Shown here: positions 1 to 11,316 of the stretch, one piece after another
Numbering within the stretch: the first letter of the stretch is position 1
How the letters are laid out: every line of letters starts with the position of its first letter
Assembly: GCF_000972845.2 (NCBI RefSeq)
Contig: NC_040020.1
Location: 2,852,669-2,916,668, forward strand
From: Larimichthys crocea
Taxonomy: Eukaryota > Chordata > Actinopteri > Sciaenidae
Length of the DNA: 64,000 nt
Reading direction: 5' to 3'
Translations under genes and position numbers: made by a program
The notes under the pieces: generated by a model
What the model was told of the DNA's origin: nothing
Seen by the model: the letters and a program-made list of their open reading frames with translations, nothing else
The model's database searches: none

Positions 1-599
1 GCTCTGCTGCTGCCACCTTGTGTCCTGAGAGAACAAAGGTTTCATAGACAAATGTTAAAGGAGTCTGTCTCTGCCTGGTCTCTACTTTTGATTCATTTCT
101 GTCCTGATTGCACACATCTGTATCTGTCTAGCTCGTAATTAGGGAAGGAGATCAGGGGTTAAAAAAAAGGAAAAAAAAGGAAAGCTCACGTTAATCTCTG
201 AATTCTGAGAAAAATGAATCTGAATTATGAGATTAAAGAATAATCAGAATTCTGACTTTATTTCCAGAAATCTGAACTCAATCTAAAAAGTTCTGAGAAA
301 ACAATTTATTATTTGCAACTCACTTTTTCTTTTCACGCAGCTCTAATCATCTTCCTCACGTTGATTTTTTTTATGCCAAATGTTTTCTCATTTGTGGTAT
401 TCTTTATATTTTTATCTTCTGACATAGTTGAGAAGATTTCTTTTTTAGTTGTTAATGTCAGAAGATTAAAAAACCTTTTGCATTAAGTACAGTATGTAAA
501 CAGGGTAGAACTTTCCTGTTCGTAGTTTTAATGTTTTTATTTTTTATATTGTCTTTTTTCTGTTTCTATGTTTTGATCACCTTTCTTTTTATTTTATAG

Positions 600-2453
600 G
601 TAAACATCAACCCAAACCTCAGGGAAAGAATCATGACCAAGTTTCACATTCACATCTAAAGTGCAGTCCAAGTTTGAGGTAGTGCCCTTAAATAATCTAT
701 ACTATTTATACAGAACAATATATAATCTAAATAATCCTACATGTAAGGATGCATACTTTGGATTCTCATTATATTTAATGATCATTTCCAACATTCTCTA
801 CAATGCCTCTCTCTTGTAGACGGAAATCAAAGTACACTTCTAGTACTTCCAGAAAAACAGAGAGGGACACCACAGGTTCAGATAACAGGCAGAGTGAACA
901 GCAGGAGCTGACAAACTGTAGAGGGCACCCTGGAGAAGGTACAGCCCTGCGGCACATCACAAAAACCAGCAGCTCAGAATGGAACAGTTCCGATGATCTC
1001 GCTCTCTCCGAGCCCGAAGACAGAGAAAGCGCGTACCGCTCCAGCAACAGCGAGGCTGTCGCCTCCGAATCCCAGTGTCCTCACATAACGCTGCCATACC
1101 ACCCTCCCAGCAACGTGACTGCAGAACCTCTCCAACTGAACAATCAGCGCCAGCTCAGCGCGACAGGGTCGCCTCACCTTCGACCGACCCACCGGATCTC
1201 CCAACACCAGGGTGAGACAAGCCACGCGACGTTTCGTCCAAGGATGCTTCAAGAACCCTTTCCGTCAAGTCCTCGTCTTTCATCCACATCCTATGTCAGT
1301 CCTCACAGGAAGCCTGACATTTCAGGCCTCAGAACTTTCTCAGGTGCGAGCTCCAAGTCGGGCTCCGACCCGGAGAGGAGTACTCCATCGTCATGTGAAA
1401 GTGAGGAAAGGCTGACTGGATGCAGAGTGGAACAAGCAGCGCCAGCTCAAGAGGTTTCTCTCACAACGTACTTCAACGTGGATAACTGTATGACGGAAAC
1501 ATACCGTCTCAAGTACCACAACCAGAGGCCTCTTGTCCTCTCTGCCACGGTGCCACGGACAGTAGTTGTGACTGAGCGCAGAGATACCAGCCACACACTC
1601 CCCACTGACACATACTCACAAGATGTGCCAAAAGCCAGACCTGAAACAAGTAAGCCTCTCTCAACACGGTTGCAAACCTGAATGTAGGGCTAACCATTAT
1701 GACAATATACTGTACTGTATAGACTGTGATGATGATATGAATTCATCTGTCAATGTTCTGAATGAATCAGCAGGACGGCAAAATGTGATTTTTGATGATT
1801 TCTGCATTAGGGATGCAGCGATTTAACCAATTTCACTATTAACAGTGGTTGAAAAATGCTGCGTTTATGCCACTTACAATCCAGTAGTGGTGAATTAACA
1901 GCTTTCAGTGTAATGTAGAGTAAAGCAGGAAAAGGAGCACTGCACCGGTTATAAATGTAATGCCCACTAATACGACATTTAATACCATCAAGGGCATAAA
2001 ATAGATGTTCTCAATTATCCTCTTTTATAAGGACTAAAACTGCAAAACAAAAACATGCTCATGTGATTTTATACATCCATAGTGCATCGTATAACCAGGA
2101 CTATAATCGTACCATCAAAATCTATAATCGTTGCATCCCTATTCTGCATCAGTGTGTATGAAGTACTCTGATTTATCAGGCATTAAATGTGCTGCTAAAA
2201 ACAGATTTTTAAATTAGTTTAAGCATATATAATCAATATCACAATATAAAAATGACATATTAGACAAGATTAGGTTTTAGTATTTAGCTGTTTTCTTTGC
2301 TGTGGTGTAAATTTACACACAGGGTGAACTATAAAAACATAATTTAAACAGAACTTTTCTTTTTGTTTCTGTGCAGGCCATAATAGCAATAAACCCACTG
2401 CAAAATGGAACCCAGTGACAGCCAAAGGACTGGATGAACGTGGTTTTTTATGA
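600..2453 (+). CDS. usp53: USP53-like protein, last three coding exons (partial)
   Basis: This is the C-terminal end of an inactive ubiquitin-specific-protease-like protein. Exons: 600-678 (acceptor ends at 599, donor after 678), 820-1649 and 2377-2453. Phases join exactly: AG+A gives Arg at the first junction and A+GC gives Ser at the second. The reading frame ends at TGA 2451-2453 after residues TAKGLDERGFL. The large middle exon encodes a Ser/Thr/Pro-rich, low-complexity tail, with a conserved-looking stretch DNCMTETYRLKY near its end. The catalytic-like USP domain lies upstream of the window. USP53 is known as a tight-junction-associated, catalytically dead USP. I call the gene from the remembered tail motif and from its position beside fabp2, as in human 4q26. 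The paralogue (a or b) cannot be told, and the paralogue USP54 is the main alternative. Confidence 0.72.
1808..2141. mobile_element. hAT-type MITE with perfect 8-bp target duplication
   Basis: This 334-bp non-autonomous element lies in the last usp53 intron. Its ends are inverted repeats of 16 bp with one mismatch: TAGGGATGCAGCGATT at 1808-1823 and the complement of AATCGTTGCATCCCTA at 2126-2141. The flanks are an identical 8-bp duplication, TTCTGCAT, at 1800-1807 and 2142-2149. An 8-bp duplication and short inverted ends are the hallmark of hAT transposons. There is no transposase inside. The intact duplication suggests a fairly recent insertion. Confidence 0.88.
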
Positions 2454-4217
2454 GTATTACTTGGTAAGGTTTGTTTACATGGATGGACAGTGGTCAGTAG
2501 AGTACTAACTGGATGCCAAAGAGTTTACAGAATGGAAATATATGTTCTGAAGCCCGATATCTCCAAAACTGAGTGGAATTTATTTATGCAAGCTTGTCAC
2601 ATAAGTAAAAACCTATGTCTAAATGCTGTCGCGCATTGTTTGAAGGATTATCAACTATCGCTTATACTGTGCCGTCTTCCATTGTCCTGCAGTATTGCTG
2701 CAAGATATTTTGTTGTAACCAAAATCTGGACTGTTTTCAATTTGCACAAATGTTTGTTTGTTTTTTGAGTCTTTATTATCACCTTATGTCAAGTTCAAAA
2801 TCTTTATTTATTTTTTAATTCGTGCAGTAGTCCTGCAGACGTGTTGCAGAAATTATGATATACCAATATATTGCAAGTACGGTATGAGAGATTATGGTGA
2901 GCCACAGTAAGATCTATACAGTAAATACAAAAAGAGAAGAAATGATGACAAATTGCAGCATGTTGACATGAAAGGACATGTTAAATAATTAGAAATATGA
3001 TGTCATTCTACACAATGAACCCACAGGCTGAAGGTTTCATCAGGTCTAGGTCACCAGGGAATAGACATTGCAACACCTGCGTTTATTCAGTTACTCATTG
3101 GTTTCAGCTGTTATCATTTATTGGTTCTTTTACAACATGTATGTGTTAATGAATGACTGAGGGCTGCACCATACCAGCCAACCTCCCTTTATTGTTTCAG
3201 ATGATTTATTCATATTCCTGCAAAATCTGATTTCATGCCATCGATCGTAAATATGTCTAAATCTTTGAGAGAGACAGTTATACAGACAGTCAAAATGTGA
3301 TTTTTGCATAACTGTGTAGCAGTCTACAAATCCTATAATTGTGTAGTTGGAGCAGCCCTCAGGTTATTCAGTAGGTCACTGTATACTGTACAACCATGTC
3401 AACCTTGTGTATTCTACCTTCAATTGTGCTGGTTCTTGTAAATCCTTTTTTGTAATTCACAGTGATGTCAAATTGTATTTTTTCAGTCTTCCTTTTAAAG
3501 TAGACAGATTTAAACAGGTCTGTATTTGCAGGTATTTTCATAATGATGCCAATATAATTAATATGCCTACAGTATGTGATATCGAACACACAACACAACA
3601 ATTATACTTGTTCATAAGACTAATGTTCTGAAACCTGCATGTGGCCTTTACAAAGTCTTACTAGCTGTGTGTACAGCATAAGCATGAGCATGATAATACG
3701 GGACTTTGAGTCCGACAAACATAAATTCTATTGGATTTTACGTAATTGTAATAAAAAAATAATGAATTAAATAGTAATTTCTAACTAAAGTTGATTTGGA
3801 AACGTTTAACACTTGTTCTCTTCTCTTGCTCATGCAAGGACACACACTTTTGATTATGCATCCATTGTAAATACAAACATACGATGCAGACGGTACGCTA
3901 GAAAACAGCCTGACTGTCAGAGACATACTATGCATTCACTAGAAATTACTTTAAAATCACTTTAAAAATCAGATTTTTGGTATTTTTAAGGCTTTGTATT
4001 CTGTACATCCAACATTCCCGAGAGCACATAAAAAAAAAAATTAAAAAAAATCGGAGTTGTTGTTCAACTTTCACACAATTTTCTTTTGTGCTCACTAGAT
4101 TGCCAAGTCTTTTCCTGAACATCCTGCCACTTAGACATGTTTTATCACCACAGTAACCTTTGTCCGGGTATTTCTCTATAACTATTCTAACCGCACACAT
4201 TTAGTCACTGAATTTGC

Positions 4218-4250
<33 letters not shown>

Positions 4251-5740
4251 TGTGTTTGTGCTGAGGATGGTGTTTAGAGATTTACGTAATCACACCTGAA
4301 CCTTGTAATTTGAGCATCTACTTGCATTCGTCATGGTTTATTTATTGACACTGTTTGAATTTGAAGAAAACGGAGGCATGCAGTGTAACTGAGCTAATGT
4401 TTCAAATAACATAAGGATGCCTTTACACATGTTGATTGTGCTGCAGTAATGGTAAATCACTCATTGTACTGTCATATATATATATTTATATATACTGGAT
4501 AAAGAAATCTAAATGACTAAACTATTGGATTAGATGAAGTTCAACTGGATTATATTAACCAGATTATCTTTTTTTTTTGTGCTTTCATGTGTGATTAATG
4601 CTCATATAATTTATTTACACTATTTGTCCAGTTATTTAATTATTTTCTTTTCATGCAAGTTGTGTTTTACATTCTGAACTTTGTGTCTTCAGTTGTTATC
4701 AAGAGTGCCTTGACATTTTCAGTGTTTTTTTTCTGTGTGTGTGTAAAAAAAACAAACACCGGTTTGGGAATGAAGGTGATGAATGAAAGGGGTGGAGGGT
4801 GTCATGCGAAACTTTTAAATATGCAATGCTAATAGTGACATACCTGATGACACGCCTCTGTGTGCACCATTGTACTGTACGTGTATGTGTGTGTGTGTTT
4901 TTGTGTGTGTGTGTGTGGGCAAAGGTGGGAGAGAGATTTATACCAGGTCCAGTAAAAACCCCTTTCAGACTTGGAAGCTACGCCCAAAGTGACAAACTCA
5001 GCGGCCCCGCTCTGTATTCAGCTGTAATTGGCAAAAAGTTTGACATGTTCATAAACAAAAAAAAGTCTGTGCTTGTGTTTGGCAAGTGCTTCTGGGCAAC
5101 AGAGCTTCCCAGTTTGAAAGAGCCTTAATGTATAATAAATGAAAGATTTTTTTTTTTGCTGAACCTAATTATTATAATAGTTATTAAATATGCATGCACG
5201 TCTGTGGGTCTGTTTGTGTGCAAGCCTGGAAAAAGAATCCGATAATTGTTTTTCCTCTTGCATCCATGATCCGTTATCTCTTCCGTTATTCACTTTAAGA
5301 CTTTACTCAAGGGGCCTGTCTGACAAAAGGTCTTTTTGTCCCGTGTCACATTACATCACAGTTGGCATCGCTTCAATCCATATCTTATATCTTGTACTAA
5401 ATCTTGTCCAGAATCTAATTAGACTGTATTGCATCAACATTGAGGAACAAAAGAAATCTTTCGACGTTATGTCACTGATTTTATCTGATATGTTCCTGGC
5501 TGATGTGGCCCGGTGTGTTGGAAGTGTATGCCTCACTGAATCCTGCCGTCCATACCTCTGTGTGTGGTTAGGATTTGGCCTGACATTACTGTTGAATTGA
5601 GTTGTTGGTGCTTCAGTGAATGCTTCATGACTTATGTAAGTACAGATCAATTTAAAGAAACATAAAAATCTGTCTACACTTTATATTTTTGTAGATAATA
5701 TATATTTATTTTTATTCATTGTTGAATAAAGTTTAAATTA
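2454..5740 (+). other. usp53: usp53-like 3' UTR
   Basis: About 3.3 kb follows the stop codon with no coding pattern. It is AT-rich and holds two TG microsatellites (4224-4252 and 4881-4918). AATAAA hexamers occur at about 5135 and at 5725-5730, and I take the last as the main poly(A) signal. Open frames here (for example 5190-5600) show no family resemblance. The 3' end is inferred. Confidence 0.5.
5725..5730 (+). terminator. usp53: Poly(A) signal, usp53-like gene
   Basis: AATAAA is followed by a T-rich stretch. It is the last such hexamer before the convergent fabp2 3' end, about 130 bp away. Confidence 0.45.
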
Positions 5741-5857
5741 TTGTATCACTCTTAAATCAGTCACCTTGCGTATGTTTTTGACTTGACACAAACCTCACGG
5801 ATTCTCACCGATAACGACGATCACAGAAAAAAAACAAACAGGCTGTTACATAATGAC

Positions 5858-5863
5858 TTTATT
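5858..5863 (-). terminator. fabp2: Poly(A) signal, fabp2
   Basis: AATAAA on the minus strand, about 140 nt beyond the fabp2 stop, giving a short 3' UTR. It faces the usp53 poly(A) signal at 5725-5730. Confidence 0.55.
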
Positions 5864-6001
5864 ACTGCGAGTATAAAAATCCTGTGCCATGCAAAAATGT
5901 TTAATACGCTGTACAGGCATTACACGTAGTGCATATGTTATGGTTGCAGTGGTATAATTCAACACAATACTGTATGTTATCCTGAAGATAAGGCTCTCGC
6001 T

Positions 6002-7227
6002 TTAATGTTCCTTCTTGAAAATCCTCTTTGCGTCCACACCTTCATAATTGTAGCTCTGTTGGCAAAAGATGACATCATATACAGTTAACTTCACAGTTTA
6101 ACTGAAGCTTTTGCATATTAACAGACATTTTGATTGGTTATGTGTATTAAAATTATATTACAATATCTCTTAACGCTGATATAAAACGAGAATTCACTTC
6201 ACCTGTATAAGTTCATCATTTTGCACAATCCTGGTTGTTGTCAGTAGCTTTCCATTGTCCTTCCTGTTGAAAGTTCCCTTCATCATGTCTCCCTCCATCG
6301 CCCATGAGCCCTGCAGAGAGGAACATGAAACACACTCATGAGTACTACTACATGGAAAAAATTTGGTTCTGGCAAGACAGTTTTATGGCTGTGACTGTTT
6401 GTGCTAGTGAGTTGAAATCAAACAAGCACAAACAAAGCTGAACAAATGAACTTTCTTGCACCTCAAAAGGTTCAAAGTCTAAAGTGAATGAAAAGCCCAA
6501 GACATCTCAAAGTATTTGCAGCGATAATGTCGCTTTCTGAGTCATCATAAGGCTCCACTAGATGCCACTTTTACTTACTGATAGTTCTGTTCCATCTGCA
6601 AGGCTGTACTCAAAGGTGACCCCCAGGGTGAAGTCGATTTCCAGGGTACGGAAATTGCTGCTCTCCTTGACATGAAACTTGTCTCCATTCTGTTCGATTG
6701 TTATTTTGAGCCCGTCGTGAGAAGCCAGCTTCCTCTTCACCATGTTAATTCCTATCAAGAGACACATGGAACATGTTCCAAGGAACAATCAGAGGAAGTT
6801 TGTCAGGATTTAATCACTTGTCAAGCACAGGTTCCTTTGTTTGGCTATTTGCAGAGAGTAATTACTGTAGGTACAAGAGTCAAATCACAGTAAGTGTGGT
6901 CAGTGGGTCTCAGATTAAACAGGATTTGCAGGATTATGAGTTTGCTGCCTAACTCTGACTTTGACATCAACTATCTTTATTAAATGTGACATCCTGACCA
7001 GCTGCACTTTATCAACTACCTCATCAAGTCTTAATTATATAACTGTCATCTCATTACACAAAGAGTAGATATGGTAATGAGACACATTGTCATTTTTCTG
7101 CCAATGCATCAACTTCCACATAAAATATATATATATGCTGTATAGATTTCCATAACTCACCCATCTTTTCCATGAATTTCTCATAGTTGTCATTGCGATC
7201 AACTTTCCAGGTGCCGTTGAACGTCAT
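6002..7227 (-). CDS. fabp2: Intestinal fatty acid-binding protein (FABP2)
   Basis: This is a cytosolic lipid carrier of enterocytes that binds one long-chain fatty acid in a 10-strand beta-barrel. Four exons: 7161-7227, 6579-6751, 6203-6310 and 6002-6055 (67, 173, 108 and 54 nt, the usual FABP pattern), giving 133 aa against 132 in human. All introns are GT-AG. The start is the ATG at 7225-7227, which gives MTFNGTWKVDR as in FABP2. The upstream in-frame ATG at 7279-7281 would add 18 non-family residues. Helix region at residues 14-36. The fatty-acid pocket residues Trp83 and Arg107 (82 and 106 when Met is not counted) are present. The protein ends AKRIFKKEH. It converges on usp53. Very secure. 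Confidence 0.97.
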
Positions 7228-7293
7228 GTTGGCTGTGAGGGTGAGCTGGCTGACTCTGCAGGCGAGGAGTGTCTTACTCAAAGTCTGCCGCTC

Positions 7294-7301
7294 CTTTTAA
7301 A
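7294..7301 (-). promoter_or_regulatory. fabp2: TATA-like box of fabp2
   Basis: On the minus strand the sequence reads TTTAAAAG, about 65 bp upstream of the fabp2 ATG. That would place the transcription start near 7267 and leave a 5' UTR of about 40 nt. Intestinal FABP genes typically have TATA promoters. Confidence 0.6.
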
Positions 7302-9895
7302 CCAAGCACACCTCTTATCGCGTCATCTATCTTTATGCTGATGTGGCCGTTGAAAGCTCATATCTCCTGGAGGCAATGTCCACGGGCACAGCTGATTGGG
7401 CAATGTGGTGGTTCTAAACAGAACCGTCCCACGAACATTTACAAAACCATGCCTCATTATTGTGTTTACCTTCTTTACTACAGAATGATTGACTTCCTGT
7501 TATACCTGTATCTCTGTTTAGAAAAGGTGTTGGTCTCAGCTTAACTGTGTTTGCATACTGTGACAGTTACAGTTTGCAGCATTTGATGCAACTAAATATG
7601 TATTTTTTTTATTGACTGTACCTCAAGCTGAGACAAAAGAATAAAATAAAAAGATAACTAAAAAGACATGCTGACACATGTGTGAATGCAATTTTGGCAC
7701 TATGCTGAACCTCATCTCTCATCTTGAGTGATAGATAATACTGCGATAGATGTGATTACAGAGATACAGCAATAATTCAATCAGTATCTTTCATAATGTG
7801 TTTCCAATTACACTTGACCCTAATCTGGCATTTATTGATCAACAAGACCTTTGATATTTTAGGTTAATAATACGCAAACGCCTGCGTACACAGTCATTGT
7901 GTTATTAAGATGCACTCAACTGATTATGATGTCTTTTATGGTCTCTGATTAAAGCTTGACGTTTATGTGTGTAAGATCTTTTTTAGAATGAAATGAATGA
8001 ACGCCTTTTATTGTAAATATACGCATGTACAATGAGATTAAAAGCCAGCTCCAAGAACGATATATAATATATTAGATATATATATATAAAACATAAAAAA
8101 ATATACAATATAAACATAAACTTAGGCAAGAAGAAGGAGGTAAGGACGGTCAACAATGCGTGTACTACACACACACAACACATATATATATATATAATAT
8201 ATCTATGTGTGTTTGTGTGTGTGTGTATGTTTCTTATATATATATCTATATATATATATATATATATATTGCACACTGTAAAGTATTTGCACATTGTAGA
8301 GGGGGTTTTTCTTTCTCTACTTAAGATAGATTTGACACAGTATAATGACAATTTAGTAACTGCAAATGATAATAATTATACAATAATAATAACTGTAGTG
8401 TCCAGAAAAGTCAATAAAAAAAGTATTTGTCTTAAATCAAAGAGAGGAAACTCTGCATCCAAACAGGCGTTTCCCACCATAGTCTCACAAAGAGATGAAT
8501 AAAACGAGCACCAAATGTCAACTGTGTTTCTTATCGGGAGTTTCATCTAATCTTACCTGACCTTCAGTTCCTACTCATTGTATCTCCTTCTTATCAGGAG
8601 AAAGACCTTTCTACTATAACTTCAGTGATGAAATTAACAGGCGAGCTTGAGACATACTTGATTCAACTCTGTTCAAGCTTATCGTTAAAACGATTAAGTC
8701 CAACACCCTGTTGTAGTAACAGCTTTAACAGAACGTGATAATATGGGGTATGAAAGGAGGAAAGGTACTCTATGTCACTGCAGTGTTTGTTTTGTAGCAT
8801 CTATCCAAGTATAGAAGGCTACAAGAAAGTTAAATGCAAGCTTGTGACCAGACAGTGTTGTTGTCAAGGCCACCTAAACTGAAATCAAGACAAGACTAGA
8901 GTGCATCAAGACTGAAACAAGGCCAAAACTTTGAGGGGTGGAAATGAGTCAAGACGTTTCGCCTCCAACTACAGTAATGATTTTAACAAATAAATCAAAC
9001 AATGATACAGTGTTTCCTACAGGATTCTGTCAGACTGAGGTGGATGTACCTCAGGCCTTCTAGGTGTGTCCCTGGGATCGCTCACCCCAAAGAAAATATT
9101 GTACATTTTTTACGTTAAATGCATCAGTCTGATGCAATTTGGCAACAAAATTGAGATGTTGGATCTACGAAAGAACTTTGAGCTCTTGCAAACAATTTCG
9201 TCATAAACTCACTGATTGTAAAGGTATAAATGGTTGTGACACACAAAAACTTTCCCCAGATTCCCTTTCATACATTTCCAAGTAAAAACACACTATGTCT
9301 GTGGCTAAATGCTGATGGTTGTTACTAAATATGCTCTGATCACGAACAATAAAGTTAGGCCCATCAAGTTCAAAGATGAGTCAGTGTTGGACTTCATCCA
9401 TCACATGGCCAGGAACGAACTTCAAATGAATGCTCAGTGTCTGATGGATGGGTAAGTTAGTCAATGCTTTTGACATGTTATTGATGTCTGTTTTCCTAGT
9501 TTAGGGACAATATTAACAAAGTCCATTGTCCTGCTATTGTGCATGGTAATCTATTAGGCCTAGCCAGTGTAGTAATTAAAGCATATTGTGACCTAATGGC
9601 ATCAGGAGTTAGTGGTTAAAGTCCCCTCAGTCAGCTGTTATACTAAAAAATTCAAAGCAGGTGTCATAAATGCACAGTATGTCTAAGTCTTTGTACATAG
9701 GATTGTAATCTTCTGACTGGCCACTAGAGGGAACTCTTTACATAATAATCTACTGTCTGATTAAATAGTTGCACTGACGTGTACGACACTATGAATGACT
9801 TTTTCTGTTCATCTGTATTGTCTTTATGACAATCCACACTGAGCAGGTTGATAGCAAGAGAAATCGAATAAGCAAACACTTTTTCTCAGGACTAT
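7302..9895. other. Intergenic, fabp2 to gucy1b1 3' end
   Basis: I see no gene here. The stretch contains a complex (CA)n(TA)n(TG)n microsatellite at about 8166-8270 that can fold on itself. It also holds fish-type interspersed repeat fragments near 8866-8960 and 9010-9110, and an unexplained 48-codon open frame at 9309-9455, described in the findings. Confidence 0.6.
8166..8270. repeat. Compound CA/TA/TG microsatellite
   Basis: Runs of CA, then TA, then TG, then TA again. The CA and TG blocks are complementary, so the DNA can form a hairpin. Open frames crossing it translate to Tyr-Ile and Cys-Val strings and are not genes. Confidence 0.8.
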
Positions 9896-9901
9896 TTTAT
9901 T
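9896..9901 (-). terminator. gucy1b1: Candidate poly(A) signal, gucy1b1
   Basis: AATAAA on the minus strand, 1.4 kb beyond the gucy1b1 stop. Other hexamers may be used. The 9.9-11.3 kb stretch between is AT-rich and looks like a 3' UTR with no coding pattern. Confidence 0.3.
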
Positions 9902-11316
9902 AGTTACCTCCCGACAGAAACATTGTTAAAATAAAACATTTGTGTCTTACAAGCACAGAAATGCACTCGTACAGTTGAAGAGGCACCTGATTGTTTCGTA
10001 CACAGGAGACTGAATAGTTAGAGAAAATTCCCTTCGAGGACATTATGTGATGTTTAATAACAATAATAATAATAATGACTTTGTAAAAGTAGAGTGAAAA
10101 AAGTGTGGTACATTACATGTGAAACACATACAGCACATAGTTTAACTTAGAGGCACAGAACAGCATTTTTTATCCATAATCGAGTTTGTTTGTTTTCTTG
10201 TTTTTTGTCACTGTATATTCTGTTTTCTAGGTCATAATCACATTTAATAATGAAAAAAGAATAAATATCAAATAATATCATGTTGACAATAAATATACAC
10301 TGGTAGATCATTAGGGATATCTCAACAATGTTTAGTAGAACTGAAAAGTGAATTTGCAATAAGTGGAGAGGTGCAATAAATACATTGAATAAATTAGTGT
10401 GTAGTGCTCAATTTTAATTATAAGACTCTTTTAATAATTCAGTGGTTGATACATGATGACGCAGGTTTAGTAATGGCTCAACATCTGACTTTTAAAAAAA
10501 CATGAACCACTTCTTTGAAATGCACTATATGAATCTAATGTTGCTTTTGTGCCAAAGAACTGCTGAAAAAGGTGATTATAAATCTAAATTACACATCTAT
10601 GATATCTAAATTTGTATTTCTTCTAATGGTCTTGATGCCAGTGTAACATATTCAGTGTAAAACTTAATAACACAACCAGTGGTTTAAAAAATAAAAGGGG
10701 TCCCTCAAAAGATAATGTATTGGCACAAATATATCAAGCTCTAGTATTATTCTTAATACACTCTTTCATTTTAAATCTAAATTTTGTCACTGTGACCATA
10801 AGTGTAAATGTTAAAATATATATTGATCCATGTGAAGTGAAATGAGTTGTTTGGAATGATAAAGACTATAAATCTGAGTATTTTTTGGCAACATTAGCAG
10901 CTGAACATTAAGCTTTAACATAGATGCAAAAATGTTTTGTTTATCAAAACCTTTTGTGATTATCACGTACAATAACAGTGTCCAAAAAAGTATCAAACTT
11001 CAATGTACCGTATACGTATCACTAACCGCTACTGTTCAGGAAACACTTGACTAAATTGCGTGTGCACTAAAAATAAATATAGTGAGGTCATGACAGATCA
11101 CGGTCAAGCGGAAGAGAAGGAAGAGCAACGGTAAAGATTCAAATCACATATTAAAAATATCGACGTGTCTGTGGATAAATAATCATTTCATCTGATCCAT
11201 CCCATCCCCGCCTCATGATCTGTGTCGTTATAAAGAAAATACTAGACGGTATCATACTGAAGCCTCAGTTGGATGACACTTGTGGTGTTTTAGTGTTGTA
11301 TCTGATTTGTTAAGCT

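Noticed and set aside
5190..5600. 136-codon open frame after usp53
   Set aside because: It lies in the inferred 3' UTR, has no family motifs and shows no splice context.
7225..7281. Upstream in-frame ATG of fabp2 as start
   Set aside because: It would add 18 residues not found in FABP proteins, and it falls almost at the predicted transcription start.
7983..8502. Overlapping open frames rich in Tyr/Ile and Cys/Val
   Set aside because: These are translations of the CA/TA/TG microsatellite.
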